Positions 1 through 8,527 of a stretch of 64,000 bases of DNA are shown here, in pieces. The notes under the pieces are model-generated. The model did not search any database. It had not been told where the DNA came from and was given only the letters and a program-made list of their open reading frames with translations. The position numbers were made by a program, and so were the translations under genes. Each line of letters opens with the position of its first letter. Position 1 is the stretch's first letter. The DNA comes from Flavobacteriales bacterium (lineage in GTDB: Bacteria; Bacteroidota; Bacteroidia; Flavobacteriales; Flavobacteriaceae), in NCBI GenBank assembly GCA_027067965.1, contig JAMOUV010000010.1, forward strand, positions 248,001-312,000, given 5' to 3'.

Positions 1-119
1 AATATTTGCAAAACCTGAATTATTTTGCATCTTTGTTAGAAGAAAAAAAAAATGAAGAAATTCATACTTTACTAAAAGAAATAAATAAAATAGGAAAAAT
101 TATTGACGGAATCAGATAG
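1..119 (+). CDS. C-terminal end of a gene, probably prephenate dehydrogenase (partial)
   Basis: An open frame enters from the left edge and stops with TAG at 117-119, giving about 38 C-terminal residues that end in KEINKIGKIIDGIR. It is helical and charged. The next gene starts only 3 bases later, so the two are almost certainly cotranscribed. In Bacteroidota the gene immediately before the fused DAHP synthase/chorismate mutase is commonly prephenate dehydrogenase (tyrA), and a helical tail like this fits its C-terminal dimerisation region. The identity is inferred from position and tail character, because no catalytic motif lies inside the window. Confidence 0.45.
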   Translation, partial: YLQNLNYFASLLEEKKNEEIHTLLKEINKIGKIIDGIR

Positions 120-122
120 AAT

Positions 123-1217
123 ATGAAAAACTCAAAGGAATTCAGAAGTTGGTTGGACGGGATGAATTTGGGACATCCTCTAACAATTGCGGGACCGTGC
201 AGTGCCGAAAGCAGGGAGCAGGTTTTGGAAACCGCCAGGCGATTAACAGGAGGACGTGTTACCGTATTCAGAGCAGGCGTATGGAAACCGAGAACCAAGC
301 CGGGAAATTTCGAAGGCGTGGGGGAGATTGCTCTACCATGGTTGATGGAAGTGAAAAAGGAAACCGGTTTGGAACCCTTTATCGAAGTGGCTACTCCTTA
401 TCATGTGGAAACCGCATTGAAACACGGTATTAATATGATGTGGATTGGTGCTCGCACCTCGGCTAATCCGTTTGCCGTTCAGGAAATTGCCGAGGCATTG
501 AAGGGAAATAAGGAAGTAATCATGTTGATAAAAAATCCGGTTAACCCGGATTTGAGTTTATGGATAGGTGCGGTGGAGCGAATTTTCCGGGCCGGGATTA
601 CAAATTTAGGTGTCATTCACAGGGGCTTTTCGGTATATCAACAAACACCATATCGAAATAAACCCAAATGGCAAATTCCTTTGAATTTTAAACGCACCTA
701 TCCGGATATTCCCATGATAATAGATCCGTCGCATATTTGTGGTAGAAGAGACTGTATTTTCGAAATAGCCCAAATGGCATTGGATTTACAATATGACGGC
801 GTTATGATCGAAAGCCATTATAATCCCGACGAAGCATGGAGTGATGCCAATCAACAAATTACACCCGAAGCTTTGCATGATATTATCAAACGCTTGATTG
901 TCAGAAAACCGGAAGCGGAGGAAGACATTTATCGCAATAAAATCAATGAATTCCGTCGCCATATCGATATTATTGACGACCAATTGTTGGAACTTCTGTC
1001 CGAGCGAATGCGGGTAGTGAGAAATATAGGTAAACTGAAAAGAATGCAAAATATTTCTCTTCTTCAACCGGGAAGATGGAATGATATTTTGGAGAAAGTG
1101 GTGGAATTTGCCGAAAAAAATCAAATGAGCGAAGAATTTATCCGGGCTGTTTATACCGCCATTCACGAAGAAAGTTTGTGGCAACAGAAAAACGGAAAAA
1201 AAATCGAAGAAGATTAA
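123..1217 (+). CDS. Bifunctional DAHP synthase / chorismate mutase
   Basis: This enzyme makes DAHP from phosphoenolpyruvate and erythrose 4-phosphate (shikimate entry) and also converts chorismate to prephenate. The N-terminal 260 residues are a KDPG-type DAHP synthase barrel with TIAGPCSAES near residue 20, FRAGVWKPRT and MIIDPSHICG. Residues from about 273 form an AroQ-type chorismate mutase helix bundle starting at INEFRRHIDIIDDQLLELL. The 364-residue length fits the fused Bacteroidota form. The ATG lies 3 bases after the preceding stop, so it is the second gene of an aromatic amino acid operon. The mutase domain may give feedback control of the synthase, as in other fused forms, but that is inferred. 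Confidence 0.94.
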   Translation: MKNSKEFRSWLDGMNLGHPLTIAGPCSAESREQVLETARRLTGGRVTVFRAGVWKPRTKPGNFEGVGEIALPWLMEVKKETGLEPFIEVATPYHVETALKHGINMMWIGARTSANPFAVQEIAEALKGNKEVIMLIKNPVNPDLSLWIGAVERIFRAGITNLGVIHRGFSVYQQTPYRNKPKWQIPLNFKRTYPDIPMIIDPSHICGRRDCIFEIAQMALDLQYDGVMIESHYNPDEAWSDANQQITPEALHDIIKRLIVRKPEAEEDIYRNKINEFRRHIDIIDDQLLELLSERMRVVRNIGKLKRMQNISLLQPGRWNDILEKVVEFAEKNQMSEEFIRAVYTAIHEESLWQQKNGKKIEED

Positions 1218-1330
1218 TATTCATTATCCCTTTTTTTGTGTAAATGATTGATTATTAACGTTTTTGTTTCAAAGCAGTTCAATTGAATTTTAAATTGACA
1301 AAGGGTTCGATAAAACCGGTGTATTTTTCC

Positions 1331-1338
1331 TAAATTTG
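1331..1338 (+). promoter_or_regulatory. Bacteroidota -7 box before the aminopeptidase P gene
   Basis: TAAATTTG matches the TAnnTTTG -7 consensus used by the Bacteroidota primary sigma factor. A TTG inside it could be read as an in-frame start, but the first ATG (1357) is the better start because the TTG is part of the promoter. No convincing -33 TTG sits at the expected distance. Confidence 0.55.
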
Positions 1339-1356
1339 AAAAAAAACATTACGACC

Positions 1357-2652
1357 ATGCGATACAAACCCTTACCGGCATCCTTATACAAACGAAACCG
1401 CCAAAAATTCATGAACAAAATGAAACCCCAATCCTTGGCGGTATTCAATTCCAACGATATCTATCCCGTCAGTGCCGACAGCACCTTGCCCTTCCAACAA
1501 CACCGCGATATTTTCTACCTCACCGGCGTGGACCAGGAAGAGAGCATTTTGGTTTTATTTCCCGATGCACCCGACCCCAAGCACAAGGAAATTTTATTCC
1601 TCAGGGAAACCAACGACCACATCAAGATTTGGGAAGGCGAAAAACTCACCAAAGAAAAAGCCCGCGAACTCACCGGAATTGAAACCGTATATTGGACCCA
1701 TGAATTTGAAAAAATTTTCCGCGATTTGATGCGCCATGCCGACCGGATTTATTTCAACACCAACGAACATTACCGCGCCTCCCACGAAGTGGAAACCCGC
1801 GAAGACCGCTTCATCAAATGGGCCAAAAAGGAATTTCCCGCCCACAAGACCGAACGAAGCCAACCCATTTTGCAACGGCTCCGCTCGGTGAAAGAACCCG
1901 AAGAAATCGAACAAATCCAACGCGCTTGCGACATCACCGAAAAGGGTTTCCGCCGCGTGTTGGACAAAATGCGTCCCGGACTCTACGAATATGAAATCGA
2001 AGCGGAATTCGCCCACGAATTTCTTCGCCACGGCTCCAAGGGCTTTGCCTACACGCCCATCATTGCTTCGGGCGCCAATGCCAACGTGCTCCACTACATC
2101 CAAAACGACCAAAAAATCCAAGACGGCGACCTGGTTCTCATCGACGTGGGCGCCGAATACGGCAATTGGTCCTCAGACCTCACGCGCACCATTCCGGCCA
2201 ACGGCAGGTTTACGCCCCGCCAACGCGAAGTGTATGACGCGGTGCTACGCGTAAAAAACAAAGCCGCCAAACTCCTCAAACCCGGCATTTACATTCCCGA
2301 TTACCATAAAAAAGTGGGGGAATACATGACCGAAGAACTCCTCAAATTGGGCTTGATCACCGAAGAAGACGTCAAAAACCAAAATCCCGATTGGCCGGCC
2401 TACAAAAAATATTTTATGCACGGTACTTCGCATCATTTGGGGCTCGACACCCATGACTACGGCATTTTGGAAGAACCCGTTCAAGCCGGCATGGTCTTTA
2501 CGGTGGAACCCGGCATTTACATTCCCGAAGAAGGTTTCGGTATCCGCCTCGAAGACGATTACGTGGTCCAACCCGAAGGCGAACCGCTCAACCTGATGGC
2601 TTCCATTCCCATCGAAGCGGATGAAATCGAAGAGTTGATGCGGAAGAAATAA
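1357..2652 (+). CDS. pepP: Xaa-Pro aminopeptidase (aminopeptidase P, M24B)
   Basis: This cytoplasmic metallopeptidase removes an N-terminal residue that precedes proline. The first 140 residues are the AMP_N domain (STLPFQQHRDIFYLTG). The pita-bread catalytic domain follows, with metal ligands visible in LIDVGAEYGNWSSDLTRT (two Asp), HGTSHHLGLDTHDYG (His) and EPGIYIPEEG ... RLEDD (two Glu). The length of 431 residues is normal. It is transcribed alone, between its own -7 box and a strong terminator. Its base use is clearly richer in C-ending codons (GAC, AAC, TTC, CCC) than its neighbours, which may reflect high expression. Confidence 0.95.
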   Translation: MRYKPLPASLYKRNRQKFMNKMKPQSLAVFNSNDIYPVSADSTLPFQQHRDIFYLTGVDQEESILVLFPDAPDPKHKEILFLRETNDHIKIWEGEKLTKEKARELTGIETVYWTHEFEKIFRDLMRHADRIYFNTNEHYRASHEVETREDRFIKWAKKEFPAHKTERSQPILQRLRSVKEPEEIEQIQRACDITEKGFRRVLDKMRPGLYEYEIEAEFAHEFLRHGSKGFAYTPIIASGANANVLHYIQNDQKIQDGDLVLIDVGAEYGNWSSDLTRTIPANGRFTPRQREVYDAVLRVKNKAAKLLKPGIYIPDYHKKVGEYMTEELLKLGLITEEDVKNQNPDWPAYKKYFMHGTSHHLGLDTHDYGILEEPVQAGMVFTVEPGIYIPEEGFGIRLEDDYVVQPEGEPLNLMASIPIEADEIEELMRKK

Positions 2653-2674
2653 ACCAAATTTTTCCCTTCTAAAT

Positions 2675-2700
2675 AAACCGCCTTTTCGGGCGGTTTTTTT
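2675..2700 (+). terminator. Rho-independent terminator of pepP
   Basis: A stem AACCGCC / GGCGGTT closes a six-base loop and is followed directly by a run of T. It lies 23 bases after the pepP stop. Confidence 0.85.
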
Positions 2701-2765
2701 ATGAGAAATTATAATATCCGGCCAAAAAAACCGGACAAATTTGGAATTGAATTCCAAAAAAGGCG

Positions 2766-2810
2766 AACACTGATAACGCAGATTGACACAGATTACACAG
2801 ATTTCACAGG
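2766..2810 (+). repeat. Left inverted repeat of the GxxExxY island
   Basis: The arm begins AACACTGATAACGCAG and continues TGACACAGATTACACAG. It is an imperfect inverted match to 3492-3536, with about eight mismatches and one indel over 45 bases counted by eye. Internally it is built from short CACAGATT-like words. Confidence 0.7.
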
Positions 2811-2973
2811 TGAAGCGGATAATCATAGTTTACACACGACGCTGATTACATGAATTTCATAAATTAAACGGAGTTATTTTTAGATGGATTGGAAAAAATT
2901 TTATAAATAAGATTGTAAACAATTGATTTTCAACATAAAAGTTTATTTTGTCAAATGGAATTGACAATTTTAA

Positions 2974-3011
2974 AACACAGATACCGCAGATTTCCCGGAT
3001 GGCACAGATTT
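2974..3011 (+). repeat. Internal copy of the CACAGAT-type repeat
   Basis: AACACAGATACCGCAGATTT lies in the same orientation as the left arm and is followed by a second GCACAGATTT word. It ends about 45 bases before the GxxExxY start, so it could be an older or nested end of the same element. Confidence 0.55.
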
Positions 3012-3057
3012 TTATGGATTAGATTAATGAAATTAAAGAATTTACTAATTTTAAAGC

Positions 3058-3444
3058 ATGACTGAGTATTTACATAAGGATTTAACTGCTAAGATTATAG
3101 AATTGTTTTACAAAGTTTACAATACATTGGGTTACGGATTTTCGGAAAAAATTTATGAAAAAGCATTGGTCCTCGAAATGAATAAAGCGGGCATGAACAT
3201 TGAACTACAAGAACCGGTTCAAGTAAAATATGACGGACATATTATCGGAACATATATTCCGGATATGATTGTGGAAGAGAAAGTCATTATAGAGATCAAG
3301 GCGGTTGCACAACTTATTCCGGCACACGAAGCCCAACTACTCAATTATTTGAAAGCATCCGGGAAAGAGGTCGGCTTATTACTTAATTTCGGCCAAACCC
3401 CCGAAATAAAACGAAAAATTTTAACCCGAAATCAGTTTGAATAA
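3058..3444 (+). CDS. GxxExxY family protein (PDDEXK-like)
   Basis: This 128-residue protein carries the family signature GYGFSEKIYEKALVLEM near residue 25. It also has the nuclease-like core pattern of a PD-(D/E)xK fold, with PDMIVEEKVIIEIKA near residue 73 and the conserved tail region LLLNFG. GxxExxY proteins are widespread in Bacteroidota and other phyla, but their function is not established. A nuclease fold has been proposed for the family. The gene is isolated between CACAGAT-type inverted repeats, which suggests it moves or spreads with them. No conserved partner gene is present. Confidence 0.88.
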   Translation: MTEYLHKDLTAKIIELFYKVYNTLGYGFSEKIYEKALVLEMNKAGMNIELQEPVQVKYDGHIIGTYIPDMIVEEKVIIEIKAVAQLIPAHEAQLLNYLKASGKEVGLLLNFGQTPEIKRKILTRNQFE

Positions 3445-3491
3445 ATAATTAGTCCTAACCAATAATTAAATAAATCTCAATCATACTCAAT

Positions 3492-3536
3492 ATCTGCGCA
3501 ATCAGCGTTATCTGTGTCAGCTGCGTAATCTGTGTT
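3492..3536 (-). repeat. Right inverted repeat of the GxxExxY island
   Basis: Read on the minus strand from its outer end, it begins AACACAGATTACGCAG and continues TGACACAGATAACGC, matching the left arm at 2766-2810. It ends only 12 bases before the -7 box of parC, so the island abuts the parC promoter. Confidence 0.7.
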
Positions 3537-3547
3537 TAAATTATCCC

Positions 3548-3555
3548 TAAATTTG
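3548..3555 (+). promoter_or_regulatory. -7 box of parC
   Basis: TAAATTTG matches the TAnnTTTG consensus. It lies about 20 bases before the parC ATG, which implies a very short leader. The -33 region falls inside the right repeat of the GxxExxY island. Confidence 0.55.
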
Positions 3556-3574
3556 CAAGAATGAATTTTTGAAC

Positions 3575-6172
3575 ATGGCCGAAAACGAGCAAACCGATTT
3601 TCATGGCGATAAAATCACGCGGGTAAGCGATAAATTCCAGGAATGGTTTCTGGATTATGCGTCTTATGTGATTTTGGAACGGGCCGTTCCTGCAATTGAA
3701 GACGGCTTAAAACCCGTTCAAAGACGTATTTTGCATGCCATGAAAGAAATGGACGACGGGCGGTACAACAAAGTGGCTAATATTATCGGTCAAACCATGC
3801 AATATCATCCCCATGGAGATGCGTCCATTTATGATGCCATTGTGGCTTTGGGTCAAAAGGATTTGCTCATCGACACACAAGGAAACTGGGGCAATATTCT
3901 GACCGGTGACGGAGCGGCGGCTGCAAGATATATCGAAGCCCGTTTGTCCAAATTTGCTTTGGAAACCATGTTCAGCCCGAAAATCACACAATGGACCCTT
4001 TCCTACGACGGCCGTAAAAAGGAACCGGTGTATCTGCCGGCCAAATTTCCGGTATTGTTGGCTCAAGGCGCCGAAGGAATTGCCGTGGGATTGTCCACCA
4101 CTATTTTGCCGCATAATTTTAACGAACTCATCGATGCATCCATCAAAGTTTTACAAGGAAAAAAGGTGCAAATTTTTCCCGATTTTCCTACGGGAGGCAT
4201 GGTGGATGTAAGCCGGTATAATGACGGGAAGCGGGGTGGTAAAGTGACGATCCGTGCCAAGATCGAAATCGAAGATAATAAAACCTTGGTCATTCGTGAA
4301 ATACCTTATAAAACCACTACGGGAAGTTTGATTGAAAGCATAATTAAAGCCAATGAAAAGGGCAAAATTAGAATTAAGAAAATTTTGGACAATACGGCCG
4401 AAAACGTAGAAATCCGGATTCAACTTCCGCCCGGTGTTTCTCCCGATAAAACCATCGATGCTTTATATGCATTTACCAAATGTGAAATTTCAGTTTCTCC
4501 CTTAGCCGTAGTGATCCGGGAAAATAAACCCGCCTTTATGAGTGTGAGTGAAATATTGGAATATACCGCACACCGGACGGTGGATTTATTGCGAAAAGAA
4601 TTGGAAATCCAATTGGGCGAATTGCGTGAAAAATGGCATGCCGCCAATTTGGAACGTATCTTTATAGAAAAACGAATTTATTTGAATATCCAAGACCAAA
4701 CCACATGGGAAGGTGTGCTCAATGCCATTGATAAAGGATTGAAACCGCATATTAAACACCTCAAACGCGAAGTGACCCGCGATGATTTGATTCGTTTGAC
4801 CGAAATAAAAATCAAACGCATTTCCAAATACGATTTGAATAAAGCCAAAAAGAATATTCAGGATATCGAAGCATGGATTGAGGAAACCGAATTTCATTTG
4901 GCCAACATTGTGGATTATACCATTAATTTTTTTAAACAAATCAAGAAAAAATACGGAAAGGGCCGCGAGCGAAAGACCGAAATCAGAAGTTTTGAAAATA
5001 TCGAAGCCACCAAAGTCGTGGTACGGAATGTAAAATTATATGTAAACCGCGAAGAAGGTTTCGTGGGCACGTCCATGAAGAAGGATGAATACGTGGCCGA
5101 CGTGTCCGATATCGACGATATCATCGTATTCCGGCGCGACGGTAAAATGTTGGTTACCAAGGTAAGTCCCAAAACATTTGTGGGTAAGGACATTATCCAT
5201 GTGGGTGTGTTTAAGAAAAAGGACGACCGCACCGTGTATAACATGATTTACCGCGACGGCAAAAAGGGGCCTTATTATATGAAGCGCTTCCATGTGAAGG
5301 GCATCACACGAGACAAAGAATACGACCTGACCCAAGGCAAGGAAGGAAGTAAAGTAATGTACTTTTCGGCTAATCCCAACGGTGAAGCCGAAATCGTAAC
5401 TGTATATTTACGTCCGACCGGTAAGTCGCGAAAAACAAAATTCGATATTGATTTCAGTGATTTGTTAATCAAGAGCCGAAATGCTCGAGGTAACCTGGTG
5501 ACCAAATTACCCGTAAAATCCGTTAAATTAAAAGAAAAGGGGGTATCTACCCTGCAGGCAAGGAAATTATGGTTCGATCCGGTGGTAAACAGATTAAACA
5601 CGGAAGAACGCGGCGATTACCTCGGCGAATTTACCGGTGAAGATAAAATATTTTATGTCACGCCGGAAGGTCAAATCGAAGTGTTTGTTCCCACTTTGGA
5701 AAAACATTTTCCGACGAAATTGGAATTAATCGCCAAACTGGAAAATAATAAACCGTTAACGATAGTATATTATGACCCGGCCGAAAAGAAACATTATCTA
5801 AAACGGTTATGGCCCGGAGAAATTAAGAAAAAGGACGGCATCATTCCCGAAAATACCCGTTTGGTAGCCGTTTCTTACGACCTGTGTCCTGTGGTGGAAA
5901 TAAAATTCAGAAAAAAAGATAAAGGTATCAAACAAATTCCGGCGGCCGAATTCATCTCCGTGAAAGGTTATAAGGCCAAAGGAAAAATCCTGACAAAAGA
6001 AAGTGTTTTGAAGATTAAATTTGTTGACCCGCTTCCTTGCGAACCGGAAACGGATGAAGTTCAACCAAATGAAATTATTAATAAAAAAACAAGTGAAGAG
6101 GAAACTCAAAACCCGGACAAAGGAGATGATGATAATCCGCCGACTGAATTGAGTTTGTTTGACGATTTATAA
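3575..6172 (+). CDS. parC: DNA topoisomerase IV subunit A
   Basis: This is the DNA-cutting subunit that, with ParE, decatenates chromosomes. The N-terminal breakage-reunion domain has ERAVPAIEDGLKPVQRRILH and GDASIYDAIV, and the catalytic tyrosine in AAARYIEARLSKF, which is Tyr119 from the chosen ATG. The C-terminal part, from about residue 490, is the DNA-wrapping region, and it ends in an acidic tail. At 865 residues and with the FLDYASYVILERA opening, it fits Bacteroidota ParC rather than GyrA. A TTG 6 bases upstream is a less likely start. Unusually for this group, parE is not adjacent but about 21.6 kb downstream at 27781. Confidence 0.92.
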   Translation: MAENEQTDFHGDKITRVSDKFQEWFLDYASYVILERAVPAIEDGLKPVQRRILHAMKEMDDGRYNKVANIIGQTMQYHPHGDASIYDAIVALGQKDLLIDTQGNWGNILTGDGAAAARYIEARLSKFALETMFSPKITQWTLSYDGRKKEPVYLPAKFPVLLAQGAEGIAVGLSTTILPHNFNELIDASIKVLQGKKVQIFPDFPTGGMVDVSRYNDGKRGGKVTIRAKIEIEDNKTLVIREIPYKTTTGSLIESIIKANEKGKIRIKKILDNTAENVEIRIQLPPGVSPDKTIDALYAFTKCEISVSPLAVVIRENKPAFMSVSEILEYTAHRTVDLLRKELEIQLGELREKWHAANLERIFIEKRIYLNIQDQTTWEGVLNAIDKGLKPHIKHLKREVTRDDLIRLTEIKIKRISKYDLNKAKKNIQDIEAWIEETEFHLANIVDYTINFFKQIKKKYGKGRERKTEIRSFENIEATKVVVRNVKLYVNREEGFVGTSMKKDEYVADVSDIDDIIVFRRDGKMLVTKVSPKTFVGKDIIHVGVFKKKDDRTVYNMIYRDGKKGPYYMKRFHVKGITRDKEYDLTQGKEGSKVMYFSANPNGEAEIVTVYLRPTGKSRKTKFDIDFSDLLIKSRNARGNLVTKLPVKSVKLKEKGVSTLQARKLWFDPVVNRLNTEERGDYLGEFTGEDKIFYVTPEGQIEVFVPTLEKHFPTKLELIAKLENNKPLTIVYYDPAEKKHYLKRLWPGEIKKKDGIIPENTRLVAVSYDLCPVVEIKFRKKDKGIKQIPAAEFISVKGYKAKGKILTKESVLKIKFVDPLPCEPETDEVQPNEIINKKTSEEETQNPDKGDDDNPPTELSLFDDL

Positions 6173-6220
6173 TAAAGCCGAAATTGCCGGCTATATTTCA
6201 TGTCCAAAAAAATCCTTTAA

Positions 6221-6838
6221 GTGGAATTACCAAACAAAAGAACCCGAAAACAAGTCAATCCCAAGGGTCGTCGATTAATGCATTTTATATCGGCTGTATT
6301 CGGATTTATTGCTTTTTTTATCATTATCAAAGGTTTTATCGACATGCACAAAAAGATAAAAGACAAAATATATTTCGATAAAATCGTTTCTTCGGATCGA
6401 GAAAATACGGAATTTAAAATCGGACATAATCGTGTGATTTTATATCCTTATTCGGTGATGAAGCACGAATACCGCACCGGCCAATGGTATGTAACGGACG
6501 GCGGAGTGTGGTTTGAAGTTCCCGATAGTTTAATGCTTGCCACTACAGGCGGAAAATTAAAAATCAGAAAGGCAAGCGGATATGTGTTGTCCGGCCGTTA
6601 TCCGGAAATTTTTGTCCAATCGGGCGAGGTTGATTTCGAGAATAAGGTATTAAAAGGTAACAATATTTTATATGATGATTTGAAAAAACAGGTAGATACC
6701 CTTTCCATTAATTATCATCGCATTCCTTATATTATTCTTCAAGACGAACAAGCCCGGTACAAAATAGACCGGTTTTTTTCCACTGCGCATTCACAAGAAA
6801 AATTTCCCGTAGAATGGGTTATTGTGAAGAAAAAATAA
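6221..6838 (+). CDS. Single-pass membrane protein, FecR-like C-terminal half (unknown function)
   Basis: This protein of about 205 residues has a basic N-terminus, one membrane helix (ISAVFGFIAFFIIIKGFI, near residues 23-42) and a soluble part outside the membrane. The segment GVWFEVPDSLMLATTGGKLK followed by EIFVQSGEVDF resembles the beta-roll of FecR-type proteins, but I cannot confirm membership. The GTG at 6221 directly follows an in-frame stop and is the earliest possible start; an ATG at 6278 is an alternative that would shorten the basic tail. It follows parC by 48 bases and may be cotranscribed. Confidence 0.6.
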   Translation: MELPNKRTRKQVNPKGRRLMHFISAVFGFIAFFIIIKGFIDMHKKIKDKIYFDKIVSSDRENTEFKIGHNRVILYPYSVMKHEYRTGQWYVTDGGVWFEVPDSLMLATTGGKLKIRKASGYVLSGRYPEIFVQSGEVDFENKVLKGNNILYDDLKKQVDTLSINYHRIPYIILQDEQARYKIDRFFSTAHSQEKFPVEWVIVKKK

Positions 6839-6956
6839 GTTATTTATGCTTCGTTTATTGTTTTTATAAAACTACATATCAATTTTTTTCGTTAGTAATT
6901 TAAACTTTTCGGACTAAATATCATCTAATCATCGTCCGTAAAGAAGGAGTTTAATA

Positions 6957-6983
6957 TTGGCTTAAAAAATATTTTTATCTTTG
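6957..6983 (+). promoter_or_regulatory. Promoter of the outer-membrane protein gene
   Basis: A TTG at 6957-6959 and TATCTTTG at 6976-6983 are spaced by 16 bases, close to the Bacteroidota -33/-7 arrangement. The start codon lies 50 bases downstream. Confidence 0.5.
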
Positions 6984-7032
6984 ACAATTGTAAAAAAATA
7001 TCAAAAAAGAATTTTAAAATTAAAAAAACGGC

Positions 7033-8295
7033 ATGAAAAAAATCTTGGGGGCCTTTGTTTTAAGTATGTTTATTTCTCTTTTTTATGCACAAGAAAATCC
7101 TTCTACAAAACCGATTAAGGTATTCTTGGATTGTCAAACAGTTTGTTATTCCACTTATTTGAAAGAAAACCTTTCTTATGTGGAATTTGTAAGGGACAGG
7201 CATTATGCCGATGTTCATATCATTATCAATTCACAACAAAACGGAAGCGGGGGTGATACGTATTATCTGGAATTTTTCGGTCAAAATGATTTTAAGGATA
7301 TTCATAAAAAGTTGATTTTCAACACTTCACCCGATGACCCGGATGAAATTATCCGGAAAAAATTGATGGATTATATCATTTTGGGCTTAACGGATTTTTG
7401 GTTAAAGGCCGGATGGGAAAATATTTTCACGGTTCGTTTAATCAAAAAAGATAAACAAAAAGAAGAACCCGAAGATCCGTGGAATAAATGGGTATTCAAT
7501 ATCAATGCCGGCGGTTGGGCGAATGGAAGCGAAAATTATTCTTCCATGACTTTTAATACGGGTTTCACGGCCAAGCAGGTCAAAGAAAAAACCAAATTCC
7601 GTTTCGGTTTGCGATATAACAAGGGGAAAAATAAATACCATTACAATAATCGTACTTTCGAATCCATTAAAGAATCCTTTTCCGTATCGGTCAGTGAAAT
7701 TTTGGCCATTAATGATCATTGGTCTTACGGTTTTTTTAGCGGTATCACACGTTCGGTTTATAAAAATTACAAGTTTTCAGGGTATTTATCGGCCGGTTTG
7801 GAATATAATTTCTTTCCTTATTCCCAATCATCCAAACATTCGCTTACTTTGAGTGCCAAATTAGGAACTTTAAACAATAAGTATTTTGAAAAAACGATTT
7901 ACGAAAAAATCGAAGAAACGGTATTCGATACAGATATGTCATTAGGATTGCATATCATAAGAAAATGGGGTGACGCCAGTTTTAGTGTGAGTTATCATCA
8001 ATTTTTACATGATGCCAAACTTCGTTCTTTCTCTTTCTATACCAATACGAATTTTAGAATATTCAAAGGGCTGTCTCTATACTGGAGCATGTCTTATTCC
8101 ATTCAGCACGACCAAATCAACGTGGCGGGAGGAAACTTGAGTTTGGAAGAACTATTATTAAGACAGAAGGAATTGCTTTCCGGATTTAATTACTTCGGCA
8201 GCATCGGTATTCGTTATTCTTTCGGATCGATATACAATACGATAGTCAATCCCCGATTCGGGACTGGAGGAGGCAGGGTTGTGTATTTCTTTTAA
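7033..8295 (+). CDS. Conserved outer-membrane beta-barrel protein with N-terminal periplasmic module
   Basis: A signal peptide (MKKILGAFVLSMFISLFYAQ) leads into a module of about 110 residues with IKVFLDCQTVC, FVRDRHYADVHIII and a Gly-rich turn. A barrel-like region of alternating aromatic/polar strands follows from about residue 155 to the end, closing with VVYFF, a typical C-terminal outer-membrane strand. I recognise the FLDC...VRDRxxADVHI pattern from uncharacterised outer-membrane proteins of Bacteroidota and relatives, but the function is unknown. It has its own promoter and stands alone. Two cysteines near the N-terminus of the mature protein could form a disulfide. Confidence 0.72.
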   Translation: MKKILGAFVLSMFISLFYAQENPSTKPIKVFLDCQTVCYSTYLKENLSYVEFVRDRHYADVHIIINSQQNGSGGDTYYLEFFGQNDFKDIHKKLIFNTSPDDPDEIIRKKLMDYIILGLTDFWLKAGWENIFTVRLIKKDKQKEEPEDPWNKWVFNINAGGWANGSENYSSMTFNTGFTAKQVKEKTKFRFGLRYNKGKNKYHYNNRTFESIKESFSVSVSEILAINDHWSYGFFSGITRSVYKNYKFSGYLSAGLEYNFFPYSQSSKHSLTLSAKLGTLNNKYFEKTIYEKIEETVFDTDMSLGLHIIRKWGDASFSVSYHQFLHDAKLRSFSFYTNTNFRIFKGLSLYWSMSYSIQHDQINVAGGNLSLEELLLRQKELLSGFNYFGSIGIRYSFGSIYNTIVNPRFGTGGGRVVYFF

Positions 8296-8432
8296 GTCAT
8301 CTTCCTTCTCATAAAAATTGAACGAAAAGCGTCCATTCCAAACCATTATCTTTTTAATAATTTTAGAAAGAAAAAACGCCTAAAAAAATCAACCGAAGTG
8401 GATTTATACGGAATTTCTATGTCATTTTTGAT

Positions 8433-8440
8433 TAACTTTG
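8433..8440 (+). promoter_or_regulatory. -7 box upstream of dnaE
   Basis: TAACTTTG matches TAnnTTTG. It implies a leader of about 80 bases before the dnaE ATG at 8528. No clear -33 element was found. Confidence 0.45.
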
Positions 8441-8527
8441 CTTAGATATCAGGAATACGATTTTCTGCATAAAAGTAACCGGCATCCCTGATTTGTTTTT
8501 TTATAGAACGTTTAAAATCAGTATTTT

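Larger units (their letters stand above)
2766..3536. mobile_element. Candidate repeat-bounded island carrying a GxxExxY gene
   Basis: A roughly 770-bp segment is bounded by imperfect terminal inverted repeats of about 45 bases whose outer ends both begin AACAC(T/A)GAT(A/T)ACGCAG. It carries one gene, a GxxExxY-family protein at 3058-3444. A further, partly matching repeat copy lies inside at 2974. There is no transposase and I see no clear target-site duplication. The stretch 2701-3057 holds no convincing gene, only the repeats and AT-rich DNA. GxxExxY genes are often seen next to such CACAGAT-type repeats, but mobility is inferred. Confidence 0.45.

Noticed and set aside
1336-1356. Upstream TTG start for pepP
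   Set aside because: The TTG is part of the TAAATTTG -7 box; the same holds for the TTG before parE and yebC.
1594-2121. Second long minus-strand frame inside pepP
   Set aside because: Same cause: GC-rich third positions of pepP keep the opposite frame open; no motif is visible.
2245-2826. Minus-strand open frame of about 190 codons over the pepP end
   Set aside because: It overlaps the pepP coding strand and its terminator; the frame is a product of the C-rich codon use of pepP.
2766-3536. CACAGAT-type repeats looked like a small CRISPR array
   Set aside because: The copies are irregularly spaced, imperfect and inverted relative to each other, with no uniform spacers and no cas genes.
6172-6205. 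Short GC hairpin after parC as terminator
   Set aside because: Only a five-pair stem and no T-run follows; the next gene is close, so read-through is likely.
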